Source of the DNA: Adenanthera pavonina
Lineage: Eukaryota > Streptophyta > Magnoliopsida > Fabales > Fabaceae
Direction of reading: 5' to 3'
NCBI GenBank assembly: GCA_026686845.1
Contig: JAIVEN010000016.1
Span: forward strand, 4,357,501-4,421,500
Length of the DNA: 64,000 bases
The notes under the pieces are model-generated. The model made no database searches. It saw only the letters and a program-made list of their open reading frames with translations, and had not been told where the DNA came from. This document shows positions 1 through 12,605 of this stretch, piece by piece (positions within the stretch are counted from its first letter, which is position 1; every line of letters begins with the position of its first letter). A program made the position numbers and the translations under genes.

Positions 1-950
1 ATTATTTAATGTTAACACATGTCAATTTTCATTACCAAGACATTAATACCATTTTGTATTCTTTAATTTTAGGTTTAAAACATTTTTAAATTAAATTAAA
101 AAAATTAAAAATAAATAGTTACAAATAACTTACTTCTAAACAAAACTTTAATTTTAATATTTTTTGTCAAAAAATATGAGTTGAATAAATGTGTAAGAGT
201 TGGGAATGTTTTGTTAACATTTGAGAGCATTTTTTGTTAATATAATTGAATATATTAGTAATAAGAAAAATTTAATTATATTTTGAAAGCTATAGGGTTA
301 AAAAGCAACAAATAGAATTAAGGGATTAAAATGAAAACTAGTGTAAAATTAAGGAACTAGAAATATTTTTCTACTTGTAGATTTTGTATATCTAATTATA
401 ATTATAATTTATAAAATATTTTTAATTATAAAAATTTCTAAATAATCTTATTTTTTCCTTTTTATTTTAACCTTTATTTTTAATATTATACAAATTTTTC
501 AATGTATTCTTATTTAATACTTAATTATTCCATCATAGTTCAGTGGGTTAACAACTTAACATGATATAGTAATTTCAAAAATTATACTGGTTAAACAAGC
601 ACTCTTGGAAGACCTAGGATCTATAATAGTTTACGTTTTATTTTTCATATTTTTTAAAAAAATTTTAAATATTTTTTCAGAAAAAAATTTGGGAATCAAA
701 AATAAAAAAAAATCTGTTTGAATTAATCAAGATTTTAAAAATTACATTTAAAAAATACTTAAACTTTCATTCATAAAAAACATACAAAAAATTAAGAAAA
801 TTGATTTGAAAAAAGAAAATAAGAATGAAATATTTTTTGAGTCACTTATTTTATATAACTAAAATAACACATTTTTTAAATAATGTAACATCCTTAATCA
901 ACTAATATAATAATAAAATTTGCATAGAAATAAAACGAACAGTAAATAAT
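1..950. other. AT-rich intergenic DNA, no gene seen
   Basis: Long A and T runs and scattered stops in all frames. I see no coding region, RNA gene or clear transposon end here. Confidence 0.6.
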
Positions 951-1214
951 TAATCTCTCCGATTCAAAATATAAATCATATTTAACTAATTGCATAGAAA
1001 TTAATTTTACTCATTAAATATATAAAAACATATATTATTTTTAGTAGTACCCTTATTTAATGTATTGCATTTAAAGTTTGTCATCTTTCTTATATTTAAT
1101 TGTAGATAAAAATAAAATAAAAAATATTTAATGTCCTAAAAATTATTAAATAGAACTTATATTTTGAATTAAATTTTTTTTTTAAAATAACTTATATTTT
1201 GAATTGGATGGCTA
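951..1214. mobile_element. MITE-like inverted-repeat element (mariner/Stowaway-like)
   Basis: The left end (about 953) reads CTCTCCGATTCAAAATATAA. The reverse complement of the right end (about 1213) reads CCATCCAATTCAAAATATAA, so the two ends form an imperfect inverted repeat of about 25 bp. The interior is short, AT-rich and non-coding. The target duplication is not clear. The class is inferred from the CTCYCCG-type start. Confidence 0.45.
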
Positions 1215-2212
1215 ATGCAGTGGAAATTCAAATTGACATATACTTTGGAGTATTGAATGAAGTATTTACAATAACATTTATATGTGCAGCACAGTTTTAT
1301 TTTTAATCAAAATAATTGTTATAATAAAATTTCATCGAAACTATAATTATAATAAGATTAAATATAATATGATGACAGATGGGGTGTGTTTGGATTAGAT
1401 TATGTATAAGTGATTATGAGAATAAGTGCTTATTCATAATAGGTTATGAGAATAAGTGATTATGTCAAAAGTGATTTGTGTTTAAATATTTTTATCCCAT
1501 AAGTGATTTTGAGACAAGAAATGTATTTGAATATTATGATTTAAGTGACTATTGAGTGGATAATGAGAAGGAAAAGTGAAATAAGTGATTATGAGAGGAT
1601 AAATAATTATCATAATTAAAAAAATAGCTTACAGAAATAATTACTTAAATGACCATAAATAATTATTTTGATTTGAAATATGATTGGTAACTGATAAAAT
1701 AATCACTTTTTTTCTCCATAAGTCCTTAAATCACATATCCAATTAGGCACGATGTGTGTTGTGGTTTTTGCTCCACTTATTTTGGACAAGTTGCTTGCAC
1801 TTTGTAGACTATATATCTTTCCAAATCATTTGCTTTCTGAATTAGTGATTTGTAGAGAATTAAATATATGTAATTGCTAAAATTAAAACGTATATGGTTA
1901 TGCAATGAAACGGGATTTCCATTCAGAATCAGTGCAAACGAAATGTAGTAACTAACTATATAATTTGCACATACAAAATTTCCAACACTACATATATGAT
2001 AAGCGATATACAGAGACATTCCTTGTTACAGAATTAACAGAAGTAAAGTTTAACATATTAAGAGGTTGGGTTAAGATTATTTGAGGAATGAAATAATATA
2101 TAAGGAATGAAGCAGCAGGTACGTACGGAGTAAAAAACAGAACGCCAACAGAAACGAAGGAAGATGGATTGGAGAGAGGGGGAGGAATGAAAACGAGATC
2201 ACCTGAATGAGC
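1215..2212. other. AT-rich intergenic DNA with degenerate internal repeats
   Basis: From about 1385 to 1755 the motif AAGTGATTATGAGA and variants recur several times, and the block is bounded by GTGTTTGGAT-like and ATCCAATTAGGCAC-like ends. This resembles a hAT-type MITE, but the ends do not pair well enough for a firm call. No exon continuing the minus-strand ATPase fragment at 2213-2363 is visible here. Confidence 0.4.
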
Positions 2213-2363
2213 TCCATATGAAAATGAACATCAGAAGCATAGAGTTGGGCAGAGAGAAGCTTGGTGGATGCGTGAAGATCCCGAAACGCGGAGGGTAGGT
2301 TGTCTCTCCGATGTAGAACTTGTTCCTTCGGATCTCCTCAATGTGCTCCTTCGGACTCCTCAT
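2213..2363 (-). pseudogene. First-exon fragment of a NO VEIN/sacsin-like histidine-kinase-type ATPase gene, frameshifted
   Basis: On the minus strand an ATG at 2361-2363 opens MRSPKEHIEEIRRNKFYIGE, which matches the conserved start of the large plant ATPase family related to NO VEIN (GHKL/HSP90-like ATP-binding fold; typically M..P.EHIE.IRR..F.IG). After the GE residues the similarity moves to the +1 frame, where LLSAQLYASDVHFHMELIQ resembles the family's SAELYAKDVHFLMELIQ block. That block is followed directly by a GT donor at 2211-2212, as expected at the end of exon 1. The next conserved block (NAEDNEY) is not found between 1 and 2210. The frameshift and missing second exon point to a duplicated, dead fragment. 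A gene continuing left of the window across a long intron, with a sequencing error here, is possible but less likely. Confidence 0.6.
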
Positions 2364-3697
2364 TCTCTATTCTTCCTCACTTCACTTACAGATCACAATT
2401 TATCAGCATATATCACACACAACACAAGGATCGATTCAACCTGATATTATGTTTCTTTCACACAAACAAATAATGCAAGCCGAGCCAGTACATACGTGCA
2501 CCGCAAATATATATATATATAACTCGTCTTGGCCTTGGTCTTGGTCTCCGCCTTTGAGAATACTTCCGAGGGAAGTAAGTAAAAACAATAATTGAATTAG
2601 GACAACCGGACAGGACAGTGAGTAACTAAAAATCTCTGCACTGCCCACGTCTTTATTGTACGGAAAATAAATGTCCTGTGCATCAGCTTTGGACGCGCAG
2701 TCTACTACGCACACGCGGAGTCCCTCTACTGTACGAGGATCCTTTTTCTCCCTTGGATTTTTCCTTTTTATTTTAATTTTATTTAATTAATTAATTCTCG
2801 AGAGGAGGAAGAAGACTACTTCGGAGAGGAGTAAGTTGTAATTGAATTGGAAAGGACAGATGCTTTGGCTTTGTCTAAAGGAAAATGAGCCTATCAACTT
2901 CCCAAGTAAGTTGATGACCGAAAGTCACCCTTGTTTTACTTCTTTCATCAACTTCCCCCATCTGCCTTTTGCAGGTGCTTTCTCTCTGCTCTCATAAAAT
3001 ATCACCACCCCATTGATTCTCAACTGTTCAATGACATCCTACGTGCCAAAATAAGCCATGTCATCAACTAATCCATAAACACATCTCAACCATCTATTAC
3101 GAATTAATCCTCGCCGTTCATTTTTATTTTCTTGATTTGTGTGTATATATTTACACATCTTGCAATATTCCCTTTCATTCTTACATTTCGGTTCTGGTTA
3201 TATTTACTACTCACACCACCAATTGAGCCTATTTGTAATCCCTTTGCGTACAAATATTTCTTTTCTTTTCATCTGATTGTGAATCGGGAAGCCACTTTTT
3301 CTTTTAGTGAAATCCGGAAGTCACTTTAGGTTGGATACTTGTGTGTTTGAATATATATTTCAAAAGCTTATATGGTAAACCAAAATATATACAGGGCGGA
3401 GCCAGGCTTGAAGACTTTTTTTTTGTGGCCTTTTGTTTAGATGAGCTACGTGTCACCAAAAAAATGAGTTAAGTAGGCCTTTTGTTTACATGAACAGTTA
3501 GGATTAATGATCAAACCATGTTATTAGCATGATCTTCTAATTTGAAAACATGTCCCCATTGGAACAATATTCTACGTTAAATCCGCAAATTGAGAGGGGC
3601 GAGGGACTGAAAATTTTTCTTTTTTTCTTTGAAGCAATCTATTATAAAAATTTTGATAAGGAAAAAAAAATGGTCTCCAACCATAAGTTGGCTCCAT

Positions 3698-3731
<34 letters not shown>

Positions 3732-4740
3732 AAACGAAATAAATTGGAATTAGTCAACTTAAATATTGCTAATAGAACTTGTCACTTTTTTGTTTTCAGA
3801 TGGTGTTATTTTCGTGACAATGTAGCGTAATAAAATTATACTTAGGATATGGTTAATTTCTAATTTTAATTCTTCTATATATATATATATATATATATGA
3901 ATAATGTTAACAATTAATAACACAGTCAACTATCAATAAGTGTGTCTTTCCCCTCTATTTTCCATGTCACTTCAAGTTCACCGCACAATCAACGGGAGCT
4001 TCCCCACATTCTGATCCGGCCCATATGATGAAATGGAGTATATTCACCGATCGATCTCCCAATTGTGTTGATATGATATGACAGGCCCTGCATTCAATCG
4101 CGTGCCTTAATTAACTTGCAAAACCAGGGTTATGAAACCAGGAAAGAAGAAGAAGATCACTTGTCTGCTTTTGATATTGAGTTTAGTAGGGAGGTGTAAT
4201 ATATTTTTGGTTAGAACTCATAAGAATATGAAGCTTGTATGTTACCTTGATGGTCCACTGGATCACTTGAGCCTGAAGTGGGTTGCAATTGACCTGTAGC
4301 TAGGATTATGATTATATGAAATTTGTTTGTTTGCTATATCAATTAGCTTAATTTTCAAAGTTGAGAATCAGATATGATGGCACTTTAATGCATTATTGAT
4401 GATGGGAAATAATCTGGTGAATTGAATATTTCTCATTTTTTCTTTATACTATCATTCTATACGAGTATCTATCTATATATTATGGACCATTAATGCAGTG
4501 TCTTAGAGAATATAGGACATTTGCTCTTATTTATTACTATTTTGGGATTGAAGAAAAGGTAACTGTGGTTGTTGAGGACTGGATATGTCATTGCAGCAGT
4601 TTAACGCACATTGTTGATCATCATCATATATATATAGGTATTTCCTTTTATGCATGTATATACACACACACACACATACATTTTCGTTATTTGTAAGCAA
4701 ATGGATATTCTATTTTCTTTAATACACAGTACAGACCACA
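2364..4740. other. Intergenic DNA with simple repeats
   Basis: Only short random frames are present. TA microsatellites lie at 3701-3729 and 3876-3898, and a CA run at about 4660-4675. The stretch just right of the ATPase fragment (2364-2760) is less AT-rich and may be its old leader or promoter. Confidence 0.5.
3701..3729. repeat. (TA)n microsatellite
   Basis: An uninterrupted TA dinucleotide run of about 14 units. A second TA run of about 11 units lies at 3876-3898. Confidence 0.9.
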
Positions 4741-7227
4741 GAGCTACGGAAACAGAAGCTTGTGGCAATGGTCTGCCTGATGATTCAATTCAATGTTGTC
4801 CTTTACAATGACAGTGTTATAATAGCGATAGAGCCCTGCGCGGACAAGGTCAAGCAAGATTTGCAATCCTACGCTATAAATGAGACCAAAAATGTGTGGA
4901 GGAAAACCAGTGACCCAATTAGTAAAATAGAGGGCAAAATCGAACTCAAAGATTTCATGTAAAATAAAAATTGAGATATAAAAGAATGAACGAGCCATAT
5001 TTTAACAAATGGCGTAAATAACTCCACTATATTCATCCAACTGGAAACTGTACGACACATTAATTTAAGAAGAAAGGAAGAGAAGGATGTCATTCCCCAC
5101 TATTATTACTACTACTATTGTAACATCATTAATTAACTAAGTAGAACAGAATTTGCATTATACAGTACAGAGTCGGTAAACTAATTAAGAGCAATGGTAT
5201 ACAGTAACCCTTCTTGAAGGTGGGGGCTGAGAGATGATAGAGATGAGAGCCACCACCAACCCCATCTTCCCATTTTCACTATCTCAGCTTCAATTTGCTC
5301 CCTCCCTCGCTCTTGTTCAACAAATGTTGCTGCAGTAATGTCGTAATGACCATGGCTTTGGCCATTCTGCAGAATTTAAGGCAAAGGGTAACATGAAAAA
5401 AAGTAGCCCCAATCCGTACATATTTGTAAGAAAGCCAATCAGCAGTGGACACGTAGCACTAGAGTATACTAGTTCTTTTACTTCATTGCTTCAAACTGGA
5501 TGGTTTCCTCGGGATTCCTGGCTCTCAGTCAACGTGGTAGCAGTTGCATCTGTCCCCAAAAAGGAAAAAGTTACAGTTTTGCAAGCTTTTGTTGCTCATC
5601 TCTGTAAACAATAATCAAAACAATCAAGCTTTCGCCCAAAGAATTGAATTACAGAATGATTCTCATTTTCACATCGATGCATGCAGTTCACCTAATCGAA
5701 TCCATCAATGATTGGTCAAATGCGCACAGTGGAGCAATTACAACTTTATGTATTCCTAACTTGAAATTAAGATCAAGATTGTTGAAGTCTTGCATGTAGA
5801 GCGTTGAGCTACAAATTTTGAAATCAGCCCAATTAGTCCAAACATCTAACAATTCAGCCTTTTTTATCGGACACCATGACGTCTTAGGAAACAAGTGAGT
5901 TCATCAGAATTATACATGCATCCTGGGAGTGCATTATATTAAACATTTTTCGCTGCAATTATTATTCGTCGGTTTCTGCAAGAGGTAAATCTCTTAACAT
6001 GTATAGCATCGTGGGCACACAGCTTTCTCTTGAAGGTTTCTGTATTTACCCATTTTCGGTGTCGTGCATGTTTTGGTACATGACATGGACGTAATTTACA
6101 GAGTCGGAGATAGACTTGGGTCGCTGAAAAAAACAAACCCCACATGACGTGACCACAAAATTTAAGAATGGAGAAGAATCAGAAGCCTCTCGCCCAAGAA
6201 GCATTATTCAATTCAATTTTTCAAACTTAACATGCGTTTGATTCTTGGCGTGTTGACTTGTATCCCTTGCTTTCTCACATAAATTTCTCTGTTCAATATA
6301 TAAAATATGAGGAAATTAGACAGGAAAAATCAAGCCCTTCTCTATCATCGTGTTTGCTTTTCATGGTTAGTTCAAACATGCTGAGCCATTCCTATTTCTT
6401 TTCAAATCACGCTTCTTTAGTTTTCTCTGTTTCAATGAATGCGCATATTGATGATGTGAGGATATCACCTATTTTGTCTATTTCTTTTTTTTTTTTCTGT
6501 TGTTAGAAGAAATTTCACGTATCAAACTAATTAATGGGGCGAAGAAAATTTGACCATTGATTTTTGTGGTTTCGTTTACTTTGACAATTCAACAATTTCC
6601 CTAGTGTGAATGAATTATCAAACCTCAAAAGAAATGGAACTATAATTCCTATTCGGTAGCTTCACGCAGTGATTTGAAATCTAGATGCTTTTGTATTAAG
6701 CCTCTTGTTTTTTGGGAATGGAAAGGCAAGCCTGAGCTTGAGAAATTAAAAGAAACAAGGAACAGACAAACTAGAAAAGGAAAACAAAAGAGGGCAGCTT
6801 TGGAACTGAGTTTAATTGCAGCTAATTCCACTTCAGTGCTCTGCATGAATCCTAGCTCCTCTTGACACCCCATCATCCAATTGCCCTGTGAGTTCCAAAC
6901 GATACCATCAGTCAGGCCTTTATTTTTCTTACATGATAAAGTTAACTATGCTGTATGGAAATATATATGGGAGATTCCATGGTTTGGAATATGGAGAAAA
7001 AAATGTGAGATTATGGCACAGTTTTTCAATTCATAATTGATTCGCTTAATCCCTAGTTAGAGAGATCTCCATGCAATCAATGTAAAAAGTAAAAAATGAC
7101 CTTATCAAATTACTTTCTAATTTTTTGGCCAAAATTTAAGGATATATAAGGAGCAATTTAGCATTTTCATTTTGAATTATTTCCAATTCTTATTTTTTCT
7201 ATTCTATCAAACATCACTAAAAAAATA
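4741..7227. other. Intergenic DNA of more balanced composition, no recognised gene
   Basis: The region 4740-5620 is less AT-rich than its surroundings and holds short frames on both strands: 66 codons at 4762-4962 (+), 73 codons at 5393-5614 (+), and a 28-codon minus frame starting MAKAMVITTLLQQHLL near 5357. None matches a family I know, and no chain of exons can be built. It could hold a decayed gene or a non-coding RNA locus. Confidence 0.4.
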
Positions 7228-7450
7228 CTCCTCCTAATCTCAAATATAAAAGATATTTAAACTCATTTAATTTGTAACAAAATATTTTTTTTAAAATTAT
7301 CCTTAATTAATAGTTTTTTCCTTTATACTAGATTAATTAATAAATTATATTTTGGAATATAACATTTATTGCTACGGAAACCTACTTTTTTTTTAATATT
7401 TTGAACCAACTCTCCCCCTAAAATTTGCTTGTATTTAAAATCAAAGAGAG
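7228..7450. mobile_element. Stowaway-like MITE
   Basis: The ends form an imperfect terminal inverted repeat: left CTCCTCCTAATCTCAAATAT, right (reverse complement) CTCTCTTTGATTTTAAATAC. TA flanks both sides (7226-7227 and 7451-7452), the Tc1/mariner-type duplication. It is 223 bp and non-coding, which fits a Stowaway element. Confidence 0.6.
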
Positions 7451-8745
7451 TATTTTGTTTTCATTACTATGCATACCAAACATGTTTTCCACATTTCTAT
7501 TTCTATTCCATTAAAAATCTCTGCTATTAGCCAAACAAGGTCTAAATGATTTTTTTTTCTTTTGTAAGAATTAAATTTTCTCATTAATATATGAATTAAT
7601 GAATTATAAAAAGGATCTAAGATGGTGATTGGATTAATAGACAGAGACTGTTTTTCTTTTTCTTAAGTGTGGAAGTTTAATAATTTTTTTGTATTTTATA
7701 AGTTCAAAAAATTACCTACAAAGAGTGATAGAAAAGGCCGCATGAAACTTTTGGATTTGTTCTAAATCACACTCCCTTCATTTCAAAATAATTGATATTT
7801 TGAATATTTTTTCCAGTTATTTTATAATTTTCAAAACAATATCAATTATTTTTATAAGTTTACCCTTCAATAATAATTAAAGAAAAAGGGAACATAAAAA
7901 ATACTACATAATTAATCAGGCTATTATAATAAAATATAATTAAATTTTATTAATTTTTAAATAATTTATTAACTTTCTTAATTTGAGTGTATGATTTCTA
8001 AGTGATAATTATTTTAAAACAAGAATAGTAATATTCAACAACCTTTAAAAAATGGTTCAAATAGCAATCAATCAATATATCATCATTATACTGCTTTCAA
8101 TCTTTAATATAGGTTTAATCTAACTATTTTATAGTTTATACATATTAAGGAAATTAGTTATAATTCCTCAAAAACCTTAAATTTATCAAAAGTTATCACA
8201 TCATTCCAATATTATACTCAATTTAATTCATTAAATTTTAACATCGATCTTAACTACTATTCCCTTTGGTCCAAAATATAAAATATTATAAACAATTTTA
8301 CACATTTTGAAGAAAAATTTATTAGTACATCCTTAAACTTTCAACAAAACTCAGAAATTAGAGAATGTAATCATTATTAAAGTAATTTATAATAAATTGC
8401 ATTAAATATAGTACAAATTACAAGATTAATAATAATATAAATGAGGAGTAAAAATGACAAATCAATATATAACATCTTATATTATGGATAAAAAAAATCT
8501 ACAAGGCATCTTATAATATGAATCGCATGAATTTTCTCTCAAGCATATTTAATGAATAAGGGAAAATCTAAAAATAATAATTTAACGTTTTGTACATTTT
8601 GCAAAATGACTTATAATAATACCCACCAAAATATTATGGAAAGTGACCACAATGAGAAAAGGGAGTAAATATGAAACGGAAGAATTTATTCAACTAAGAA
8701 AAATAGCAACTATACAAAGCCAACAAAGATGGCCAAAAGAGTTGA
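7451..8745. other. AT-rich intergenic DNA, probable old MITE pieces
   Basis: No coding frame. CTCCCTTCATTTCAAAATAA near 7770 and TTCCCTTTGGTCCAAAATAT near 8261 resemble Stowaway-type ends, but matching partners were not found with confidence. Confidence 0.45.
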
Positions 8746-9856
8746 AGTGCCTGTTTAGATTTTAGTTAGTAAAAAAGGAGTTTTGATAGAAATATAGTTG
8801 TAGTAAAAATTAATTTTGAGCTAATATATTTATGTTTTGATGATTTATTTAAAAATTGATTTTGATAAAAATGATTATATTTAGATGATTTTTATCAAAG
8901 GCACTTTTAGTGCAATAATTTTTTTTCCAACTTTTAATAAATAAATTTTTTTTTCAATATCTGTTTAATATATATGCGTGTATATTTTTATCTAAAAAAA
9001 TAAAAGTTTAAAATTATTTTCATGTATTTTATTTTTTTTTATTATTTTAACCTATAATTTTTCTCTAAATTAAGCATAATCTCTATCTTATGATTAATTT
9101 AATTTTCTTGAACTAAAATTTAATTTGCATTTATTAAACTAGGAACATATTATATCTGATATAATATTTTCTTGCAGGTCATAATCCATAGAGATTAAAA
9201 TTTTAAAGGGACATTTTGGTCATTAAATAGGAAGACTTTTATGCAAAATTTTATTTTTCCAATTTTTCTACTTTTTCTTATTTTTATTGATCAATTTTTA
9301 CCTGACTTTATATTAATTAATCCACCTTATCTCCTTTCCACCTAATTTCATCCCACCAAGCAAGCTCTTACCTTTCTTTCTTTCCACTATTCACCATCTT
9401 CTTTTTCATCCTCCCTCCTCTTCACCATCTTCATCTTCTCTTTGTCTCCTTCCATTTTCAGCCTCCCCACCATCCTCTTTCCATTGGGTTGGGACATGAA
9501 AAGTGGGGTGCTTGATCTATGAGGTCCAGCAACAAAATCGAAGGCACATCGAGCATGAAAAATGTTAATGATCTTTCTCAAATGCCTTTGGTTCTAGATC
9601 CTTCTTGCTCTTGAACGTCTTTGGTTTAAGATTTGGAGCTCCAGTGCAGGAAAAAAATTCTTCTAACTGCAACCGTGTTAAACCACGAATGAGGTAACGG
9701 AGAAGTAGGTGTCAGCTGCTTCTGATTCAATGGAGTTCTGAGGAGAAACCAAGTTTCAAACATAATCATTTTTTGTAGCCAAACATATCTAAAAATGCTG
9801 TAAACTCATTTTGGCCCTCAAACGTGGTTTTGAACAAGTTATCAAACAGGCCCGAA
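8746..9856. mobile_element. Non-autonomous inverted-repeat transposon, longer copy
   Basis: Ends resemble GTGCCTGTTTAGATTTTAG (left) and, reverse-complemented, CGGGCCTGTTTGATAAC (right). The interior shares several blocks in the same order with the element at 9950-10533, such as a stretch around TTGAACTAAAATTTAAT (9110 here, 10140 there) and one around AAAATTTTAAAGG (9200 here). This copy has about 450 extra bases (roughly 9330-9780), less AT-rich and with CT-rich runs, absent from the shorter copy. No transposase is seen. Confidence 0.55.
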
Positions 9857-9949
9857 ATGGCAGTAAAACAAAACAAAGGAAGGATGCTCCAAGAACTAGA
9901 AAAAATGAAGCACTCACTCAACAATCATGGTATGGTCATTAAAGAACTA

Positions 9950-10533
9950 GGGCCCGTTTGGTTTTCAGTTGTTAAAAATGAATTTTAGTAAAATTGGTTT
10001 TATAACGTAGTTATAATGAAAATTGGTTTTGGACTAACGTATTTATGTTTGAATTATTTATTTGAAAATTGGTTTTGACAAAACTCATAGTTTTTCTTCA
10101 AATTGAGTTTAAACTCTATCTCATGATTAATTTAATTTACTTGAACTAAAATTTAATCTTCATTTATTTAATTGGCAATAAAGTATATCTAATATAACAT
10201 TTTTTTACAGATCATGATCTATAAAAATTAAAATTTTGAAGAAATATTATGGTCAATAGATAGGAGGAATTTTATAAAAATTTTATTTTCCTAATTTTTT
10301 CATTTTTTCTCATTTTATTGGTTTATTTTTATCTGACTTTAAAATAAATATAAATAGGAATGGAGAAGAAGAACGGAAAAACAACTATCATACTGCTCCT
10401 TTAAAATCTCCCCGTTTTGCATAAAAAAATCATTCTCAAATAGAAAAGGAAAAATTTGCAAAACACACCCAAATCTTCATTAACCTGGTTTTGACCCCAA
10501 ATCAAGGTTTGATAAGTAGAACCAAACAGACCC
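9950..10533. mobile_element. Non-autonomous inverted-repeat transposon, shorter copy
   Basis: The left end GGGCCCGTTTGGTT pairs with the right end, whose reverse complement is GGGTCTGTTTGGTT. The element is flanked by TA (or TAG) on both sides, but the junctions are palindromic (CTAGGG / CCCTAG), so the duplication length is uncertain. The GGGCCYGTTTGG start is common among plant MITEs of the hAT and PIF/Harbinger types. About 94 bp separate it from its longer relative at 8746-9856. Confidence 0.6.
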
Positions 10534-11949
10534 TAGTCTATGAAAAAATGCCTTCATATGTGAAAGAATGATCACGAAAAGATTATAGAAAGTTACTAAT
10601 ACATGAAGCCCATTCTCCGGTTGAAGTAAGAAGGAGTAAACTCTTTTTTCCCCAAAAAGATGCCCTTCTTAATTATTTTATCATTTAATTTGTATCTACA
10701 CAGCTCAATTTATAAAGTTTTGTTCCATGTTATTTGGGGCCTATTTATTTTACATTTTTTAAAAGCAAATCATGGTTTTTCAAAAAGATATGTTTAGTCA
10801 AATATAAATTATCTTTTTAAAAAATAAAAAGTGGGTTAAACTATGATTTTGAAAAAAAAGGGAGATAGTTACTTTTCTATTAGCAAAACTATAATTTTGG
10901 AAAAAAGAGGGGATGCTGACTTATATTATACATTTAAAATTACTTTTAACTCTTATAATTTAAATATGTTTTTTTGTCCAACTATAATTTTGTAAAAAGA
11001 ATATGTAAATATAATAACGTACAACAAACTTACTTTTATTAAACTTTATTTTTATAAATTTTATTTATTCTAATTTATTTTTGTATAATTAAAAACGAAA
11101 CAGACCTTTGGTTGTCATAAAAATAACAAATGCATTTACTCTAAGACATTAGTATGCAGGGAAGCTAAAACTTGTAAGAAATAAATGGTGCTAGAGTAAA
11201 ATTTTGAGACTAAAATAATTGAGGCAAGTAATTTTATATGAAAGTAAAATGAACATATTTATTCAAAATTACTTCGGCTAACTATTCTGATTTTCGCCAA
11301 TTAACTAGGCTTACAGTACAATCTGATATTATTCGGGCTTAAAATTGACAGTGACAACGCACTAGTCCAGGTCACGTTAGGCTTGTTTTGTTTTAGTATT
11401 GTTTAGTTTGCTATTCAGCATTGTTTACATTAATTATTTTACATTTTCACCTGTTTATCTTTGTAATTAAGTAATTGAGATGACATTATTCACACTTGAG
11501 AGTTAAAAGGAAAAAAAAAGTCACAAAACAAAATTACAGTCTTACCCAAAAAAAAAATTCTGGTAAGTGGACTTGATTTTAGGTGAACTTTTGAGATTTA
11601 TTAATTGGGTTCACCCATGGCTCATGGGTTTATTCATTATCAGAATTTCGTTCTATTTTACAATTTCTTTAATTAATACAAATTAGGTTTTTAGCAAACA
11701 AATTAAACTTGACATACAAAAATTTCCTATATGTACAAAAATGTTGTAAAAATTGTCCAATACTTTAACATAAAATAAAATAAAATCAAAACCCTTTTTA
11801 TTGGCCAACTATAAAATTCAAGACTTACTAACTATAAAATTCTGTTAATTTAGATGGATGGATTAAAGCCAAACTAGCAATAATTATGTGGTATACCTAG
11901 AAATGTAGATGTAATTTTATTTATGAAGCTAAATTTCCTTATGCGAAAC
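10534..11949. other. AT-rich intergenic DNA, no gene seen
   Basis: No supported coding region. A block from about 10735 to 11110 starting GGGGCCTATTTATTTTACA and ending GAAACAGACCTTTGG may be another old MITE, but its ends pair poorly. Confidence 0.5.
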
Positions 11950-12605
11950 AACCTTTGGTTTGGCTGAGGTAGCTATTTCAGAATTTTGGTTTGCTAATGG
12001 ATGGAATGCATGCTTGTCTTCCTCAAGCAAACATGATTATACGGAGAAGATATGGTCTCCCCCTCCTGATGACTTTATTAAAATTAATACTGATGGTGCT
12101 TTCTCGTAAAATGATGGAAATGCCGCTATAAGCTTTGTGGTTAGAGATTCAAGTGGCATCTTGCTTGATGGGGCATGCAAATCAATTCAAGCGTCTTCCT
12201 CTCTTTTTGTTGAAGCTAAAGCAATGTTTAAAGCTATCTGTTATGCTGATAATAGTGACTTAAACAATGTCATTTTTGAATCGGACAACTTGTCTCTGAT
12301 TCAAGCTATTAACTTGCAAAATTTGGGACCTCAACGGAGTTGTGAACCTATTTTTGTGAATATCTTTTCTGTAAGAAAATCTCTAAGAAACTATTCTTTT
12401 GAGCGAATCCTTGGGAAAACTAATTTAGTGGCTGATTAGATTGCTAAATCTTATCTATAGGATATGTACCCAGAAGACTGTGTGCTTTGCCCTCCATCTC
12501 CTCTTTCTATTTTGTTATTGCCTGATTCAATTTTTACTTCAACTCATTCTGGTGTAGGTTAGATTTATCCTCCTGTACTGTAACTTCTTTCATTTTAATG
12601 TTATT
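11950..12605 (+). pseudogene. LINE (plant L1) fragment: C-terminal RNase H domain
   Basis: Translation around 12040-12450 gives an RVT_3-type RNase H as found at the C-terminus of plant L1 LINE ORF2. The catalytic-type motif INTDGAFS (about 12085-12108) is followed by an in-frame stop, then VVRDSSGILLDGACKS, an EAKAM helix, FESDN, and NLVAD, after which a stop interrupts the usual A-K continuation. The reverse transcriptase is absent, so this is a 5'-truncated, inactivated copy. The 3' end is probably near 12605, before an A-rich stretch. Confidence 0.75.

Noticed and set aside
1385..1755. A hAT-type MITE
   Set aside because: The interior repeats and ends look transposon-like, but the inverted repeats pair poorly and no 8-bp duplication was found.
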